Shown one piece after another: positions 1 through 8,842 of a stretch of 64,000 nt of DNA. Location of the stretch: positions 113,449 to 177,448 of the forward strand of contig JAFQTO010000001.1 of NCBI GenBank assembly GCA_017408985.1, in the 5' to 3' direction. The notes beneath the pieces are model-generated. The model saw only the letters and a list, made by a program, of their open reading frames with translations. It was not told the origin of the DNA and ran no database searches. How positions within the stretch are numbered: position 1 is the first letter of the stretch; each line of letters begins with the position of its first letter. The position numbers and the translations under genes are program-made. The DNA is from Clostridia bacterium. GTDB taxonomy: Bacteria > Bacillota > Clostridia > Oscillospirales > Butyricicoccaceae.

Positions 1-80
1 AACTTGCCCTCGGAGAATCTTCTGACATAACCGCTGCCCTGATTACCGATACCGATTATACCAAGTCTGATCTTGTCCAT
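1..80 (-). CDS. Gfo/Idh/MocA-family oxidoreductase, N-terminal fragment
   Basis: Only the first 26 codons are inside the window; the gene runs off the left edge. The N-terminus (MDKIRLGIIGIGNQGSGY) is a hydrophobic beta strand followed by GIGNQGSG, the NAD(P)-binding Rossmann start typical of the Gfo/Idh/MocA sugar dehydrogenases. It lies 20 bp downstream of a sugar isomerase/epimerase on the same strand, a common pairing in sugar and sugar-acid catabolic operons. The substrate cannot be told from this fragment. Confidence 0.7.
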   Translation of the reverse strand, partial: MDKIRLGIIGIGNQGSGYVRRFSEGK

Positions 81-100
81 AATATAAAGCTCCTTACTGA

Positions 101-928
101 TTATTTGATAAGCGCTCTTGCTGCCGAAACGGCTGCGGCAAAAGCCTCTTCCTTGCTCTTGTAGGTGTAGGCATCCATTCTGGTTGTCTTGCCCGTTTCC
201 AACTGAGCAAATCCGTCAAATACGGTGAGATGAGGCTCTATGGTGATCTGATCTCCGCCGTTTTTGATATATTCACCCAAAATATATGCAAGATTGCCCG
301 CGCCTTTGCCCGCAGGTACTACCCTGCCGTCAGCCAGCGCATCCTTGATGTGCATATATGTAACATAGGGCGAAAGCAGTTTCCACGCCTCGAGGGTATC
401 CTGACCGCTCTGAACGTAGTTGGCAGGGTCAAATATGACACCCATACGTGGCACGCATTTGACTATCTCAAGACACTCGGGAGCCTTTTCACCGTAGATA
501 TCCTTTTCGTTCTCGTGACACAGAAGCACCCCGCTGCCCTCTGATGCATCGCAGAAGCGGTTAAGCTTGTCCATTACCTCATCCTTGTAAGCGCCGCCCT
601 CACAGCCGTAAAAGCTGAACAGACGGTATCTGTCTGCACTAAAAATATGAGCAAGCTCCAGCATATGCTTAAACTCTTCAAAATGAGGCTCAAACGGGTC
701 GGTAATCTTGATCTTACCCGTAGGAGAACCTATAGACCATACGTACAGACCGTTGTCGTCCATAGCTTTTTTGATCTCTTTGGCCTTGCTGACCGAGATC
801 TTGGAGATATTTTCGCCGTCGACACCGCGTATCTCCATTCCGCTGACGCCGTTGGCTTTCATGGCTTTTATCTGTTCGGCGAGGGATTTGCCCGCCTCAT
901 CGGCAAATGCGTTGATAGTGACTTTCAT
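101..928 (-). CDS. sugar phosphate isomerase/epimerase (xylose-isomerase-like TIM barrel)
   Basis: The 275-aa protein has the length and layout of the xylose-isomerase-like TIM-barrel family. Candidate metal ligands are the Glu in LCHENEKD, the Asp in GVIFDPAN, the His in TYMHIKDA and the Glu in ITIEPHL. These enzymes isomerise or epimerise sugars or sugar acids; the exact substrate is not readable. The start was set at the second of two adjacent ATGs because GGAGGG lies 6 nt upstream of it but only 3 nt from the first. It follows the SDR gene with a 13-nt gap and precedes a Gfo/Idh/MocA dehydrogenase, so the three probably form one catabolic operon. Confidence 0.8.
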   Translation of the reverse strand: MKVTINAFADEAGKSLAEQIKAMKANGVSGMEIRGVDGENISKISVSKAKEIKKAMDDNGLYVWSIGSPTGKIKITDPFEPHFEEFKHMLELAHIFSADRYRLFSFYGCEGGAYKDEVMDKLNRFCDASEGSGVLLCHENEKDIYGEKAPECLEIVKCVPRMGVIFDPANYVQSGQDTLEAWKLLSPYVTYMHIKDALADGRVVPAGKGAGNLAYILGEYIKNGGDQITIEPHLTVFDGFAQLETGKTTRMDAYTYKSKEEAFAAAVSAARALIK

Positions 929-941
929 CATTATCCCTCCG

Positions 942-1766
942 TCATACTCCCGAATACGCCGAGAAACCGCCGTCAACGGGAATGGTCACGCCCGTTACGA
1001 ATCCCGATGCTTTGCTGTCAGCCAGCCACAGCAGGGTACCGATAAGCTCCTCTGCCTCACCGAATCTGCCCATAGGGGTGGCTCTGAGTATCTTCTCGGT
1101 TCTGGGGGTCGGCTTGCCCTCGCTGTCAAAGAGCAGATCTTTGTTCTGCTTGGTGACGAAGAAGCCGGGGGCAATGGCGTTGACTCTGATTCCCTGCTTT
1201 GCAAAATGTACGGCAAGCCACTGGGTAAAGTTGCCTACGGCGGCCTTGGCGCCGCTGTATGCGGGTATCTTGGTCAGGGGCCTGAACGCGTTCATGGAGG
1301 ATATATTGATAATGCTGCAGCCCGTCTCGCCTATCATATCTACTGCAAAGACCTGGGTGGGCAGGAAGGTGCCCAGAATATTCAGATCGAAGCAGGCAGA
1401 AAAACCGCTTTGGTCAAGGTTGAAAAAAGTCTGGATATCGGTGGCGGTTTCATCGCCCGGCTCAAACTCCTCGTGGGCGGTGGAGGCAAGCTTATTGTTG
1501 CCTCCCGCACCGTTGACCAGCAGTTTGCACTTGCCGAACTCGCGGTTGATATCTTCTTTGACCTTTATAAGCGCGTTTTTGTCAAGAACGTCCACCTTGT
1601 AGGCTTTGGCAACGCCGCCCTCGCTGACTATCTCTTCAGCGACTTTTTGTGCGTTTTCGATACTGCGGTTAAGCAGTGCAACGGCATATCCCTGTTTTGC
1701 AAGGGCTTTGGAAAACATCGAGCACAAGACTCCGCCTGCACCGGTGACTACAGCAAGTTCTCTCAT
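942..1766 (-). CDS. SDR oxidoreductase, D-mannonate oxidoreductase-like
   Basis: This 274-aa classical short-chain dehydrogenase has the cofactor motif VVTGAGGVLC at the N-terminus, LLVNGAGG in place of the usual NNAG, the catalytic Ser in NISSMNAF and the YSGAK Tyr/Lys pair. Its length, the insert after the NGAGG motif and its neighbours resemble the SDR-type mannonate (fructuronate) oxidoreductases of Firmicutes, which interconvert D-fructuronate and D-mannonate after UxaC. The mannonate assignment is inference from context. The start MRELAV has AAAGGTAG about 8 nt upstream; an in-frame GTG nine bases earlier would abut that ribosome binding site. Confidence 0.8.
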   Translation of the reverse strand: MRELAVVTGAGGVLCSMFSKALAKQGYAVALLNRSIENAQKVAEEIVSEGGVAKAYKVDVLDKNALIKVKEDINREFGKCKLLVNGAGGNNKLASTAHEEFEPGDETATDIQTFFNLDQSGFSACFDLNILGTFLPTQVFAVDMIGETGCSIINISSMNAFRPLTKIPAYSGAKAAVGNFTQWLAVHFAKQGIRVNAIAPGFFVTKQNKDLLFDSEGKPTPRTEKILRATPMGRFGEAEELIGTLLWLADSKASGFVTGVTIPVDGGFSAYSGV

Positions 1767-1878
1767 AAAAAACACTACCTTTCACAGTCTATAAGTTTTA
1801 TGAAGTTGATTCTAATATAACCCTTTTGTTTTGCTCCTTCAATTGCTTATATGTACTTTCACATTGCAAAAATGATCC

Positions 1879-2700
1879 TTATCTTTTGCCGTCTGACTTG
1901 GGTGAAATACCGAAATGCGCCTTGTATGCTCTGTAGAAGTTGGAATAATCGTGAAAACCCGTCATCTCTGCGGCGGCTGAGGCTTTTACACCGTCTTTGA
2001 TAAGCTGTTTTGCCGCAACGAGCCGCTTGAGGATAACATACTCCCATACGGTAGAGCCCGTTATCTCTTTGAAAAAACGGTTGATCTGCGACTTGTTGAT
2101 AAAAAAGGTCTGACATATACTGTCCAAAGTCATATTACTGAACAGATTGTTGTTTATATACTCGATAATGGCTCTGATGCTGTTGCGGTCTTCTTCGGGC
2201 GCGATGTCGGTGGTGCTCTTGTATTTTTCGGTGAGCAGCGCAAGAACGGCTGTCAGATTGGCTTTGAGATTAAGGGTGTTGAGGACCTCATCGTCACCAA
2301 AGGGCTTTCTTTCTGCATTGAACATATAGGTCTTGAAATCCGCATCGGGTTCAAAGTAATTATTGACGCCCAGCGGCTTTTTCTTGAGGACCTCAAGCAG
2401 ACGTGCCCCGGGATCGGCATCAGAAAAAAAATTGTCGGCAAAATGAATGACTATACGCTCATAGGGCACAGATGACTTGACCTTGAGCACGTGGGCCTCT
2501 CCGTGCTTCATAAACATAATGCTGCCGGGCAAAAGCTTATACTCGGTACCCTCTACCATATAGGTAGCGTCTCCGCTGATAAAATAGAGTATCTCGTTTA
2601 CGTTGTGAACGTGGATAACAAAGCTCCTGTTTTTGGGTTCTCTGTACATCTTGTGGTCGGCAGACACCACCGGTCTGATATAATCTTTAACCGCCTGCAT
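1879..2700 (-). CDS. AraC-family transcriptional regulator
   Basis: The 273-aa protein has an N-terminal cupin-like sensor (about residues 20-110, with HVHNVNEILYF and the PGS turn) and a C-terminal AraC double helix-turn-helix (about 170-270), ending with the diagnostic second helix GFHDYSNFYRAYKAHFGISP. It is transcribed divergently from uxaC across a 119-bp gap and lies downstream-facing onto the SDR gene, so it is most simply the local sugar-responsive activator of the hexuronate genes. The effector is not deducible. A good ribosome binding site (GAGGTGAT) lies just before the ATG. Confidence 0.9.
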   Translation of the reverse strand: MQAVKDYIRPVVSADHKMYREPKNRSFVIHVHNVNEILYFISGDATYMVEGTEYKLLPGSIMFMKHGEAHVLKVKSSVPYERIVIHFADNFFSDADPGARLLEVLKKKPLGVNNYFEPDADFKTYMFNAERKPFGDDEVLNTLNLKANLTAVLALLTEKYKSTTDIAPEEDRNSIRAIIEYINNNLFSNMTLDSICQTFFINKSQINRFFKEITGSTVWEYVILKRLVAAKQLIKDGVKASAAAEMTGFHDYSNFYRAYKAHFGISPKSDGKR

Positions 2701-2773
2701 AATATCACCTCATTACCACTTCATTGTAATATATTTTTTTAATATTTGCAATAAAAAACACCTAAATTTGCAA

Positions 2774-2801
2774 TTGACTTGCATATAATCTTTGCTATAA
2801 T
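2774..2801 (+). promoter_or_regulatory. sigma-A type promoter of uxaC
   Basis: TTGACT (2774-2779), a 16-nt spacer and TATAAT (2796-2801) lie between the divergent AraC gene and uxaC. The predicted start is about 2808, which leaves a leader of only about 12 nt containing GGGTGA just before the uxaC ATG. Confidence 0.65.
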
Positions 2802-2819
2802 TGAATTGGGTGATGTATT

Positions 2820-4178
2820 ATGTCTTATTTACTCTCTTGCAAAGCTGCTGAAAAACTCTATACAGCGGCAAAAGATCTTCCTATAATCGACTATCACTGT
2901 CATCTTGTTCCCAAAGAAATATACGAGGACAAGGTATTTTCAAACATCGGTGAGATGTGGCTGGGCGCCGATCACTACAAATGGCGCCTTATGCGCTGTG
3001 CAGGCGTGGATGAAAAGTATATTACCGGCGATGCTTCTTATGAAGAAAAGTTCAGCGAATATATCCGCTGTCTCTCCTATGCCGCAGGCAATCCCCTGTA
3101 CGCATGGAGCAAAATGGAGCTTGAGATGTTCTTTGGCATAACTATGCCCATTACTCCCGAAAATGCTCCCGCGATATGGAAGGATGCCAACCGTGTGATC
3201 GCCGAAAAACAGCTGTCCCCCCGCAAGCTTATCAAAATGTCCAAGGTAAAATACATCGGCACTACCGATGACGTATGCGACACTCTGGACTATCACAAAC
3301 TTATCGCCGCAAGTGATCTGGATGCAGTTGTTGCACCGTCCTTCCGCACCGATAAGCTGCTGCTGATCAACGCAGACGGCTATACCGATTATATCGCTCT
3401 GCTCAGCGAGCGCAGCGGAATTAAGATCACAGATATTGCGTCATTCAAGACGGCTGTTGAGAAGCGTCTGCAGTTCTTCCGCGACAACAACTGCCGTATA
3501 TCCGACGTGGGTATCGAGTGCTTCCCCACCTCAATCGGCACGGACGAGCAGGCAGACGCCGCACTCAGGACCGTGCTTGCAGGCGGCAAAGCCGATGCTA
3601 AGTCGCTGTCTGATTTCCTGGGCAATATGTACGTATTCCTGGGCAAGCTGTACAAGAAGTACAATATACTTATGCAGCTGCATATGGCAGTCAAGCGCAA
3701 CGCAAGCAGCACTCTCTTCGGTCTGTGCGGTGCTGACAGCGGCGGTGACTGCGTCAATGACGAGATACCCGCCGATGCCGTTATCTCCATACTTGACGCT
3801 ATCGAACAGCAGGGCGGTCTGCCTCAGACCGTGGTATATAACCTCAACCCCAATATGGCAAGCAAGCTGAGCACCATCTGCGGCAGCTTCCGCAACGTCC
3901 GTCTGGGTACTGCCTGGTGGTTCTGCGATCACAAGCGCGGTATCGAGGATCAGATAAACGTCATTGCTGAGACTGGTCATCTCGGCTCGTTTTTGGGTAT
4001 GCTGACCGACAGCCGCAGTTTTCTGTCCTATGCACGCCACGATTACTTCCGCAGACTGCAGTGCTCGGTCATCGGTGAGTGGATCGAAAAGGGCGAGTTC
4101 TATGAGGGGTGTGCCGACAAGCTCGTATACGATATATGCTGCGGAAACATTGCAAAACTGCTTGATATAAAGTTATAA
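2820..4178 (+). CDS. uxaC: glucuronate (uronate) isomerase
   Basis: The 452-aa protein belongs to the UxaC branch of the amidohydrolase superfamily, which isomerises D-glucuronate to D-fructuronate and D-galacturonate to D-tagaturonate, the first cytoplasmic step of hexuronate breakdown. Visible signatures are IIDYHCHL near residue 23 (HxH metal site), GTAWWFCDHKRGI and the highly conserved FLGMLTDSRSFLSYARH near residues 383-400. The length matches the family (about 430-470 aa). It has its own promoter divergent from the AraC regulator and is followed 23 bp later by a NodB-type deacetylase, probably co-transcribed. Confidence 0.95.
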   Translation: MSYLLSCKAAEKLYTAAKDLPIIDYHCHLVPKEIYEDKVFSNIGEMWLGADHYKWRLMRCAGVDEKYITGDASYEEKFSEYIRCLSYAAGNPLYAWSKMELEMFFGITMPITPENAPAIWKDANRVIAEKQLSPRKLIKMSKVKYIGTTDDVCDTLDYHKLIAASDLDAVVAPSFRTDKLLLINADGYTDYIALLSERSGIKITDIASFKTAVEKRLQFFRDNNCRISDVGIECFPTSIGTDEQADAALRTVLAGGKADAKSLSDFLGNMYVFLGKLYKKYNILMQLHMAVKRNASSTLFGLCGADSGGDCVNDEIPADAVISILDAIEQQGGLPQTVVYNLNPNMASKLSTICGSFRNVRLGTAWWFCDHKRGIEDQINVIAETGHLGSFLGMLTDSRSFLSYARHDYFRRLQCSVIGEWIEKGEFYEGCADKLVYDICCGNIAKLLDIKL

Positions 4179-4201
4179 CACATTACAGAAAGGTCGGTAT
4201 T

Positions 4202-5038
4202 ATGAACAGCTTTTTACTCAGGTTTCCGCAGGGAAAAAGTAAACTTTTTACCATAAGCTACGACGACGGCGTGGAGCAGGATATACAGCTTGTTGAGCTT
4301 ATGAAAAAGTACGGCATCAAGGGTACGTTCAATATCAACTCCCGCCGTTTTGCACCCGAGGGCAAGTGCTGGCCCGAAGGTTTCGTGCAGAGACGTATGA
4401 CTGCCTATATGACCAAAAAAGCTTATGATACCCCGCTTGTTGAGGTTGCCGTACACGGTGCTGCCCATCTGTACCCGTCATTTGTCCCCTCAAGCGTTGC
4501 TATGTGCGAATTCATTGATGACAGACGTGAGCTTGAGAAAATGTTCGGCAGGCTTATAAGAGGCGGCGCATACCCGTTTGGCAGATACAATGACGATACC
4601 ATTGATATACTCAGCAAAGCCGGTATAGTTTACTGCCGCACTACAGTTGCCACAAAAACATTTGATCTGCCGGGTAACTGGCTCAAGCTTGACCCTACCT
4701 GCCATCACAACGATCCCAGGCTGTTTGAGCTGTGCGACAGATTCTTAAGCGAAGAGCCCAGATATCTCCCCTATTTCTTCTACGTTTGGGGACACAGCTA
4801 CGAGTTTGAGGATAGAGATAATTGGGACAGAATAGAGCAGCTGTTCAAGTGTGTCAGCGGCAAAGAGGAAGTATGGTACTGCACAAACATCGAGGCGTAT
4901 GATTATATCAAGGCTTACGAACAGCTGATATTCTCCGCCGACGGCTCTATAGTACACAATCCCACCGCCACCGATCTGTGGGCAAACTGTGACGGCAATA
5001 CAGTCCATATTCCCGCAGGAGAAACGGTCACACTATAA
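4202..5038 (+). CDS. polysaccharide deacetylase (NodB-like) family protein
   Basis: The 278-aa protein shows the three NodB elements: motif 1 ISYDDGVEQ near residue 19 (Asp-Asp), motif 2 VAVHGAAHL near 83 (His-x-x-x-His metal ligands) and motif 3 RGGAYPFGRYND near 120. There is no signal peptide or membrane segment, so it probably acts in the cytoplasm, perhaps on an acylated oligosaccharide, unlike secreted chitin/peptidoglycan deacetylases. It is preceded by AGAAAGG and closely follows uxaC, which suggests it helps process a uronate-containing glycan; that role is inference. Confidence 0.85.
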   Translation: MNSFLLRFPQGKSKLFTISYDDGVEQDIQLVELMKKYGIKGTFNINSRRFAPEGKCWPEGFVQRRMTAYMTKKAYDTPLVEVAVHGAAHLYPSFVPSSVAMCEFIDDRRELEKMFGRLIRGGAYPFGRYNDDTIDILSKAGIVYCRTTVATKTFDLPGNWLKLDPTCHHNDPRLFELCDRFLSEEPRYLPYFFYVWGHSYEFEDRDNWDRIEQLFKCVSGKEEVWYCTNIEAYDYIKAYEQLIFSADGSIVHNPTATDLWANCDGNTVHIPAGETVTL

Positions 5039-5052
5039 TACTCTGCATATTA

Positions 5053-5082
5053 AAAGGCGTGCCCTCTTGGGCACGCCTTTTT
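5053..5082. terminator. bidirectional intrinsic terminator
   Basis: A perfect 12-bp stem AAAGGCGTGCCC / GGGCACGCCTTT with a 4-nt loop has A residues before and T residues after it. It sits between the convergent deacetylase and M20 peptidase genes. Confidence 0.9.
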
Positions 5083-5103
5083 GATTCTGTATGATCGCAT
5101 TTG

Positions 5104-6234
5104 TCAGAGTGCCATTGTGATGCACTCGGTAATGATGCTGAGGCCTGTCTCCATACTGCTGAGCATCACGTACTCCTCGCGGGTATGTGCACCGCCGCCG
5201 TGGTAACCGCCTATGCAGGTGGACGGAATACTCATAGACAGAGGTATATTGCAGTCGGTAGACGAGGAGCGAAGCCTGATCTCCTTGTCGGTGTATTTGC
5301 TCATAAGCGCAACCACTTTATCCAGTATAGCCTTGTGTTTTATGGGGTCAACATCGCCCATACAGGGACGCTCACCCACCACTTCAACCGTAATGTTATG
5401 CCCCTTTACACGTTCTGCTTCTACAATGGTATCAAACTGTTTCTGCATATTTTCAAGACACTCTCTGTCATCCGAACGGAACTCAAACAACGCCTCCGCC
5501 TGCTGAGCGATGGTATTGACCGAAGTACCGCCGCCGATAGTGCCGACGTTCATAGTGGTCTTGGTATCGGGAGGGGTGGGCACCTTGATACGGTAAAGCT
5601 GAACGATCAGCTGGGCAAGCTGCTCGATAGCGTTGGGGTTGCCGAAATTGCCGTAGGAGTGACCGCCCACGGTCTTGACCTCGATACGGAATCTGCGGGA
5701 ACCGACGGCACGCTTGACCGCGCTGTAAAGACCGCCGTCAAAGGTGTAAAACTCTTTGGTACGGTCGCCGTACTTTTTCATTATCTCTCTTGTGCCCTTG
5801 AGGTTGCCCAGACCCTCTTCGCAGGAATTGCAGACGAAGATTATGCCGCCGTTTTGAGGCTTGAGGCCATTCTCAAGCAGAAAAGCTACCGCCATCATCA
5901 TCTCGGCAAGGTTTGCCGTATCGTCACCAATGCCGGGGCAGGATGCCTTGTCCCCTTCTATCTTGACGTCAAAGGGTGTCATATCGGGGAATACGGTATC
6001 GGTATGCGCCTCAAAGATGGTGACCTCACCGCCGTTATCACAGTACGGGAATACGCAGTTGAGAGCATCGTCTATATATACGCCCGTTGCGCCCTTGCTT
6101 TCAAGCCAGTTTTTGCAGAATTCAGCGCGAAGCTGCTCTTTGTGCGAGGGTGCGGGGATGCGGCACAGATCAAACAGAAGCTGTTTGAGTTCTTCCTGAT
6201 GGTCTTTTGACCATTTCTGAATCTTCTCAGTCAT
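5104..6234 (-). CDS. M20-family metallopeptidase / deacylase
   Basis: The 376-aa protein carries M20 dinuclear-zinc motifs: EAHTDTV (His-x-Asp) near residue 70, the bridging Asp in GIGDDTANLA, the Glu-Glu in CNSCEEGLGN and the later His in GGYHGGGAHTREEY. Such enzymes cleave small peptides or N-acyl amino acids in the cytoplasm (peptidase T, ArgE and DapE relatives); the substrate is unknown. The start was placed at MTEKIQKW because GGAGGAT lies 7 nt upstream; an in-frame extension of nine codons further upstream has no ribosome binding site. It is monocistronic, bounded by a terminator and its own promoter. Confidence 0.85.
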   Translation of the reverse strand: MTEKIQKWSKDHQEELKQLLFDLCRIPAPSHKEQLRAEFCKNWLESKGATGVYIDDALNCVFPYCDNGGEVTIFEAHTDTVFPDMTPFDVKIEGDKASCPGIGDDTANLAEMMMAVAFLLENGLKPQNGGIIFVCNSCEEGLGNLKGTREIMKKYGDRTKEFYTFDGGLYSAVKRAVGSRRFRIEVKTVGGHSYGNFGNPNAIEQLAQLIVQLYRIKVPTPPDTKTTMNVGTIGGGTSVNTIAQQAEALFEFRSDDRECLENMQKQFDTIVEAERVKGHNITVEVVGERPCMGDVDPIKHKAILDKVVALMSKYTDKEIRLRSSSTDCNIPLSMSIPSTCIGGYHGGGAHTREEYVMLSSMETGLSIITECITMAL

Positions 6235-6269
6235 ATTTATATCCTCCAAATTTATTCTCAACAGATATT

Positions 6270-6298
6270 ATTATACCGCTCCCGGCATTATTTGTCGA
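6270..6298 (-). promoter_or_regulatory. promoter of the M20 peptidase gene
   Basis: On the minus strand TCGACA (6298-6293), 17 nt and TATAAT (6275-6270) lie about 36 bp before the peptidase start. Five of six -35 bases and all -10 bases match the sigma-A consensus. Confidence 0.6.
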
Positions 6299-6356
6299 TT
6301 ACTATTTTTCAAAAATTATTATATGATTTTTATAATGTTCAGCTGAAGTTTTGGGA

Positions 6357-6386
6357 TTGATTTAACAGCTTAATATATGTTATACT
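6357..6386 (+). promoter_or_regulatory. probable promoter of the first amidohydrolase gene
   Basis: TTGATT, 18 nt and TATACT precede the start codon by about 20 bp, with AGGAAGGTGA as the ribosome binding site between them. It is divergent from the M20 promoter. Confidence 0.5.
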
Positions 6387-6406
6387 ACCCTCAGGAAGGT
6401 GATAGA

Positions 6407-7585
6407 ATGATTGCTGTAAAAAACGGAAGAATTATAACCGTCACAAACGGAACATTGGAACAAGGCACTGTTCTCATCGAGAATGGCAAGATAGCCGCAG
6501 TCGGTACCGACCTGCCTATCCCCGAGAGCTGCGAAGTTATCGACGCCACCGGAAAATGGGTAACACCCGGATTCGTTGACTCTCACGCACACACGTGTAT
6601 CGGTTCGCTGCCTCACGCAAAAGATGAAAACAGCGACGTTAATGAATCTGTCAGCGCCAACACCTCTTACGTCAGGGTTCTTGATGCGCTCAACCCCAGA
6701 GATCTCGGCCTGAAGATCGGACGTCGCGGCGGTATTACCACCAGCCTCACCCTGCCCGGTTCTGCTAATATATGCGGCGGTACGGGTATTGCATTCAAAC
6801 ACAAAGACGGAAGTACTGTTTATGATATCGTTATACCCGGCACAGAACAGATGAAGTTTGCGCTGGGAGAGAACCCCAGAGGCTATGACAGAGGCCGCAA
6901 GTTTATGCCCCGTACACGTATGGGTGTGGGCGCACGTTTCCGCGAAATACTGTATGATGCAAAACAGTATTCGGATGCGCTTCTCGCCTGGGAAAAGGGA
7001 GAGACAAAGAACAAGCCTAAGCCCGATTTCAAGCTTAACGCACTTGTTCCCGTTGTGCGCAGGGAGATGAAATGCCGTATCCACGCTCACAGAAGCGATG
7101 ATATCGTCACCGCTATCCGTGTAGCTGACGAGTTTAATCTCGACTACGCTATCGAGCACGTGACAGAGGGATATATGATACTCGATTTTCTCAAGGAAAA
7201 AGACGTATTCTGCACTCTTGGTCCTCTCTTCTCCAGTCCTTCCAAATCCGAGCTTCACGGACAGATCCCCGAGAACGCAGCAATCTTTGCAAAAGCAGGA
7301 ATCAAGAAGCTTTGTCTGACTATGGACAATTCAGCCGCCAGCGATATGCTGCCCCTCAACGTTGGCAGGGCCATTGCTTACGGATTGGACGAGCAGACAG
7401 CTTTTGAGGCCATTACTATCAATCCCGCAACACTGATTGGCTTGCAGGAAAGAATCGGCTCTATCGAGGTTGGCAAAGATGCTGATCTGGCTATATTCAC
7501 CGGTCATCCCTTCTCCTCGCTTTCCAGATGTGAAGCAACCATCATTGAAGGCGTTGTTTATCCCAATCCCATTCGTCAAATATAA
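6407..7585 (+). CDS. amidohydrolase, imidazolonepropionase-like (paralogue A)
   Basis: The 392-aa metal-dependent amidohydrolase has an N-terminal beta-sandwich (MIAVKNGRIITV), the HxH metal motif VTPGFVDSHAH near residue 60, MKCRIHAHRSDDI near 220 and the closing GSIEVGKDADLAIFTGHPF. It is closely similar along its whole length to the next gene, so the pair is a tandem duplication. Family members hydrolyse cyclic amides or peptides such as imidazolonepropionate and Xaa-Pro-like compounds; no his or hut gene is nearby, so the substrate is unknown. The start was chosen at MIAVKNG, 6-7 nt after AAGGTGA; an upstream in-frame ATG overlaps the -10 region. Confidence 0.85.
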   Translation: MIAVKNGRIITVTNGTLEQGTVLIENGKIAAVGTDLPIPESCEVIDATGKWVTPGFVDSHAHTCIGSLPHAKDENSDVNESVSANTSYVRVLDALNPRDLGLKIGRRGGITTSLTLPGSANICGGTGIAFKHKDGSTVYDIVIPGTEQMKFALGENPRGYDRGRKFMPRTRMGVGARFREILYDAKQYSDALLAWEKGETKNKPKPDFKLNALVPVVRREMKCRIHAHRSDDIVTAIRVADEFNLDYAIEHVTEGYMILDFLKEKDVFCTLGPLFSSPSKSELHGQIPENAAIFAKAGIKKLCLTMDNSAASDMLPLNVGRAIAYGLDEQTAFEAITINPATLIGLQERIGSIEVGKDADLAIFTGHPFSSLSRCEATIIEGVVYPNPIRQI

Positions 7586-7618
7586 CCGAAATACATATCA
7601 ACATAAGGAGTAAAAAAC

Positions 7619-8788
7619 ATGCTTGCTATCAAAAACGGTAAAATAATTACTGTAACTAAGGGTACTTTGGAAAACGGTACCGTTCTCGTTGAAAACGGCA
7701 AGATCACAGCCGTCGGCACTGATATTACCATCCCCGAAGGCTGCGAAGTTATCGATGCAGAAGGCAAGTGGGTTACCCCCGGTTTTGTTGACTCCCACTC
7801 CCACGTATCGGTGGAGACTATGCCCCACGCCCGCGGTGAGAGCGTTGACCTCAACGAGACCACATCCCCCAACACCGGCTACATCCGCGCACTTGACGCG
7901 CTCAACCCCAAGGATGCAGGTATAATCCGCGGCAGACAGGGCGGTATCACCACCAGCCTGACAATCCCCGGCTCTGCCAACGTATGCTGCGGCACAGGCA
8001 TTGCTTTCAAGCACAAGGACGGCGCCACCGTGTTTGATATTATGATCGAAGGCACCGAGCAGATGAAGTTTGCGCTGGGCGAGAATCCCAAGGGTACATA
8101 CGGAGGCAGAAACGTAATGCCCAAAACACGTATGGGTAACGGCGCTGTACTCCGCGAGACCCTGTTCAACGCAAAGGTATACTCCGATGCTCTGGCTGAG
8201 TGGGAAAAGGACAAGTCCAAATCCAGACCCAAGCCCGATTTCAAGCTTGAGGCTCTCGTTCCCGTAGTGCGCGGTGAGATGAAGTGCCGTATCCACGCTC
8301 ACAGAAGCGACGATATCGTTACCGCTGTCAGAGTTGCCGAAGAATACAACCTCGATTACGCTCTCGAGCATGTCACCGAGGGTCACCTCATCAAGGATTT
8401 CCTCAAAGAGAAGGACGTATTCCTCACACTCGGTCCCCTCTTCTCCAGCCCCTCCAAATCCGAGCTGTTTAACCAGATCCCCGAGAATGCCGCCATTCTG
8501 TCAAATATGGGACTCAAGATATGCATTACTATGGACGGCTCCGGTCAGGTGGGTATGCTTGCTCTTAATGTTGGCCGTGCTATCGCATACGGTCTTGACG
8601 AGCAGATCGCTTTTGAGGCTGTTACAATCAACCCCGCTACCCTGCTGGGTCTGCAGGATCGCATCGGCTCTATCGAAGTGGGCAAGGATGCGGATATGGC
8701 AATATTCAGCGGTCATCCCTTCTGCTCCATGTCCAGATGCGAAAAGACCATCATCGACGGCGAAGTTTATGACAACCTGGCAAAATAA
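7619..8788 (+). CDS. amidohydrolase, imidazolonepropionase-like (paralogue B)
   Basis: The 389-aa second copy keeps the same motifs as paralogue A: GFVDSHSH (HxH), MKCRIHAHRSDDIVTAV, a Glu-His pair in YALEHVTEGH and GSIEVGKDADMAIF. It starts 33 bp after copy A with AAGGAG 7 nt upstream of ATG and shares its terminator, so both are probably expressed together. Differences cluster around the first metal motif (SVETMPHARGES against CIGSLPHAKDEN) and in the region before YSDALA, which could mean different substrates. Confidence 0.85.
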   Translation: MLAIKNGKIITVTKGTLENGTVLVENGKITAVGTDITIPEGCEVIDAEGKWVTPGFVDSHSHVSVETMPHARGESVDLNETTSPNTGYIRALDALNPKDAGIIRGRQGGITTSLTIPGSANVCCGTGIAFKHKDGATVFDIMIEGTEQMKFALGENPKGTYGGRNVMPKTRMGNGAVLRETLFNAKVYSDALAEWEKDKSKSRPKPDFKLEALVPVVRGEMKCRIHAHRSDDIVTAVRVAEEYNLDYALEHVTEGHLIKDFLKEKDVFLTLGPLFSSPSKSELFNQIPENAAILSNMGLKICITMDGSGQVGMLALNVGRAIAYGLDEQIAFEAVTINPATLLGLQDRIGSIEVGKDADMAIFSGHPFCSMSRCEKTIIDGEVYDNLAK

Positions 8789-8802
8789 AGGCACTTTTGA
8801 TA

Positions 8803-8837
8803 AAATCCCGTGCAGACAATATCTGCACGGGATTTTT
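8803..8837 (+). terminator. terminator of the amidohydrolase pair
   Basis: A perfect 14-bp stem AAATCCCGTGCAGA / TCTGCACGGGATTT with a 5-nt loop is followed by T residues. Confidence 0.9.
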
Positions 8838-8842
8838 GTCGT

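Noticed and set aside
708..1820. Plus-strand open frame opposite the isomerase and SDR genes
   Set aside because: The minus strand holds two clear enzyme families with ribosome binding sites; the plus-strand product has no recognisable motif.
6407..8788. Histidine-utilisation (hut) operon
   Set aside because: The amidohydrolases resemble imidazolonepropionase only at family level and no hutH, hutU or hutG neighbour is present.
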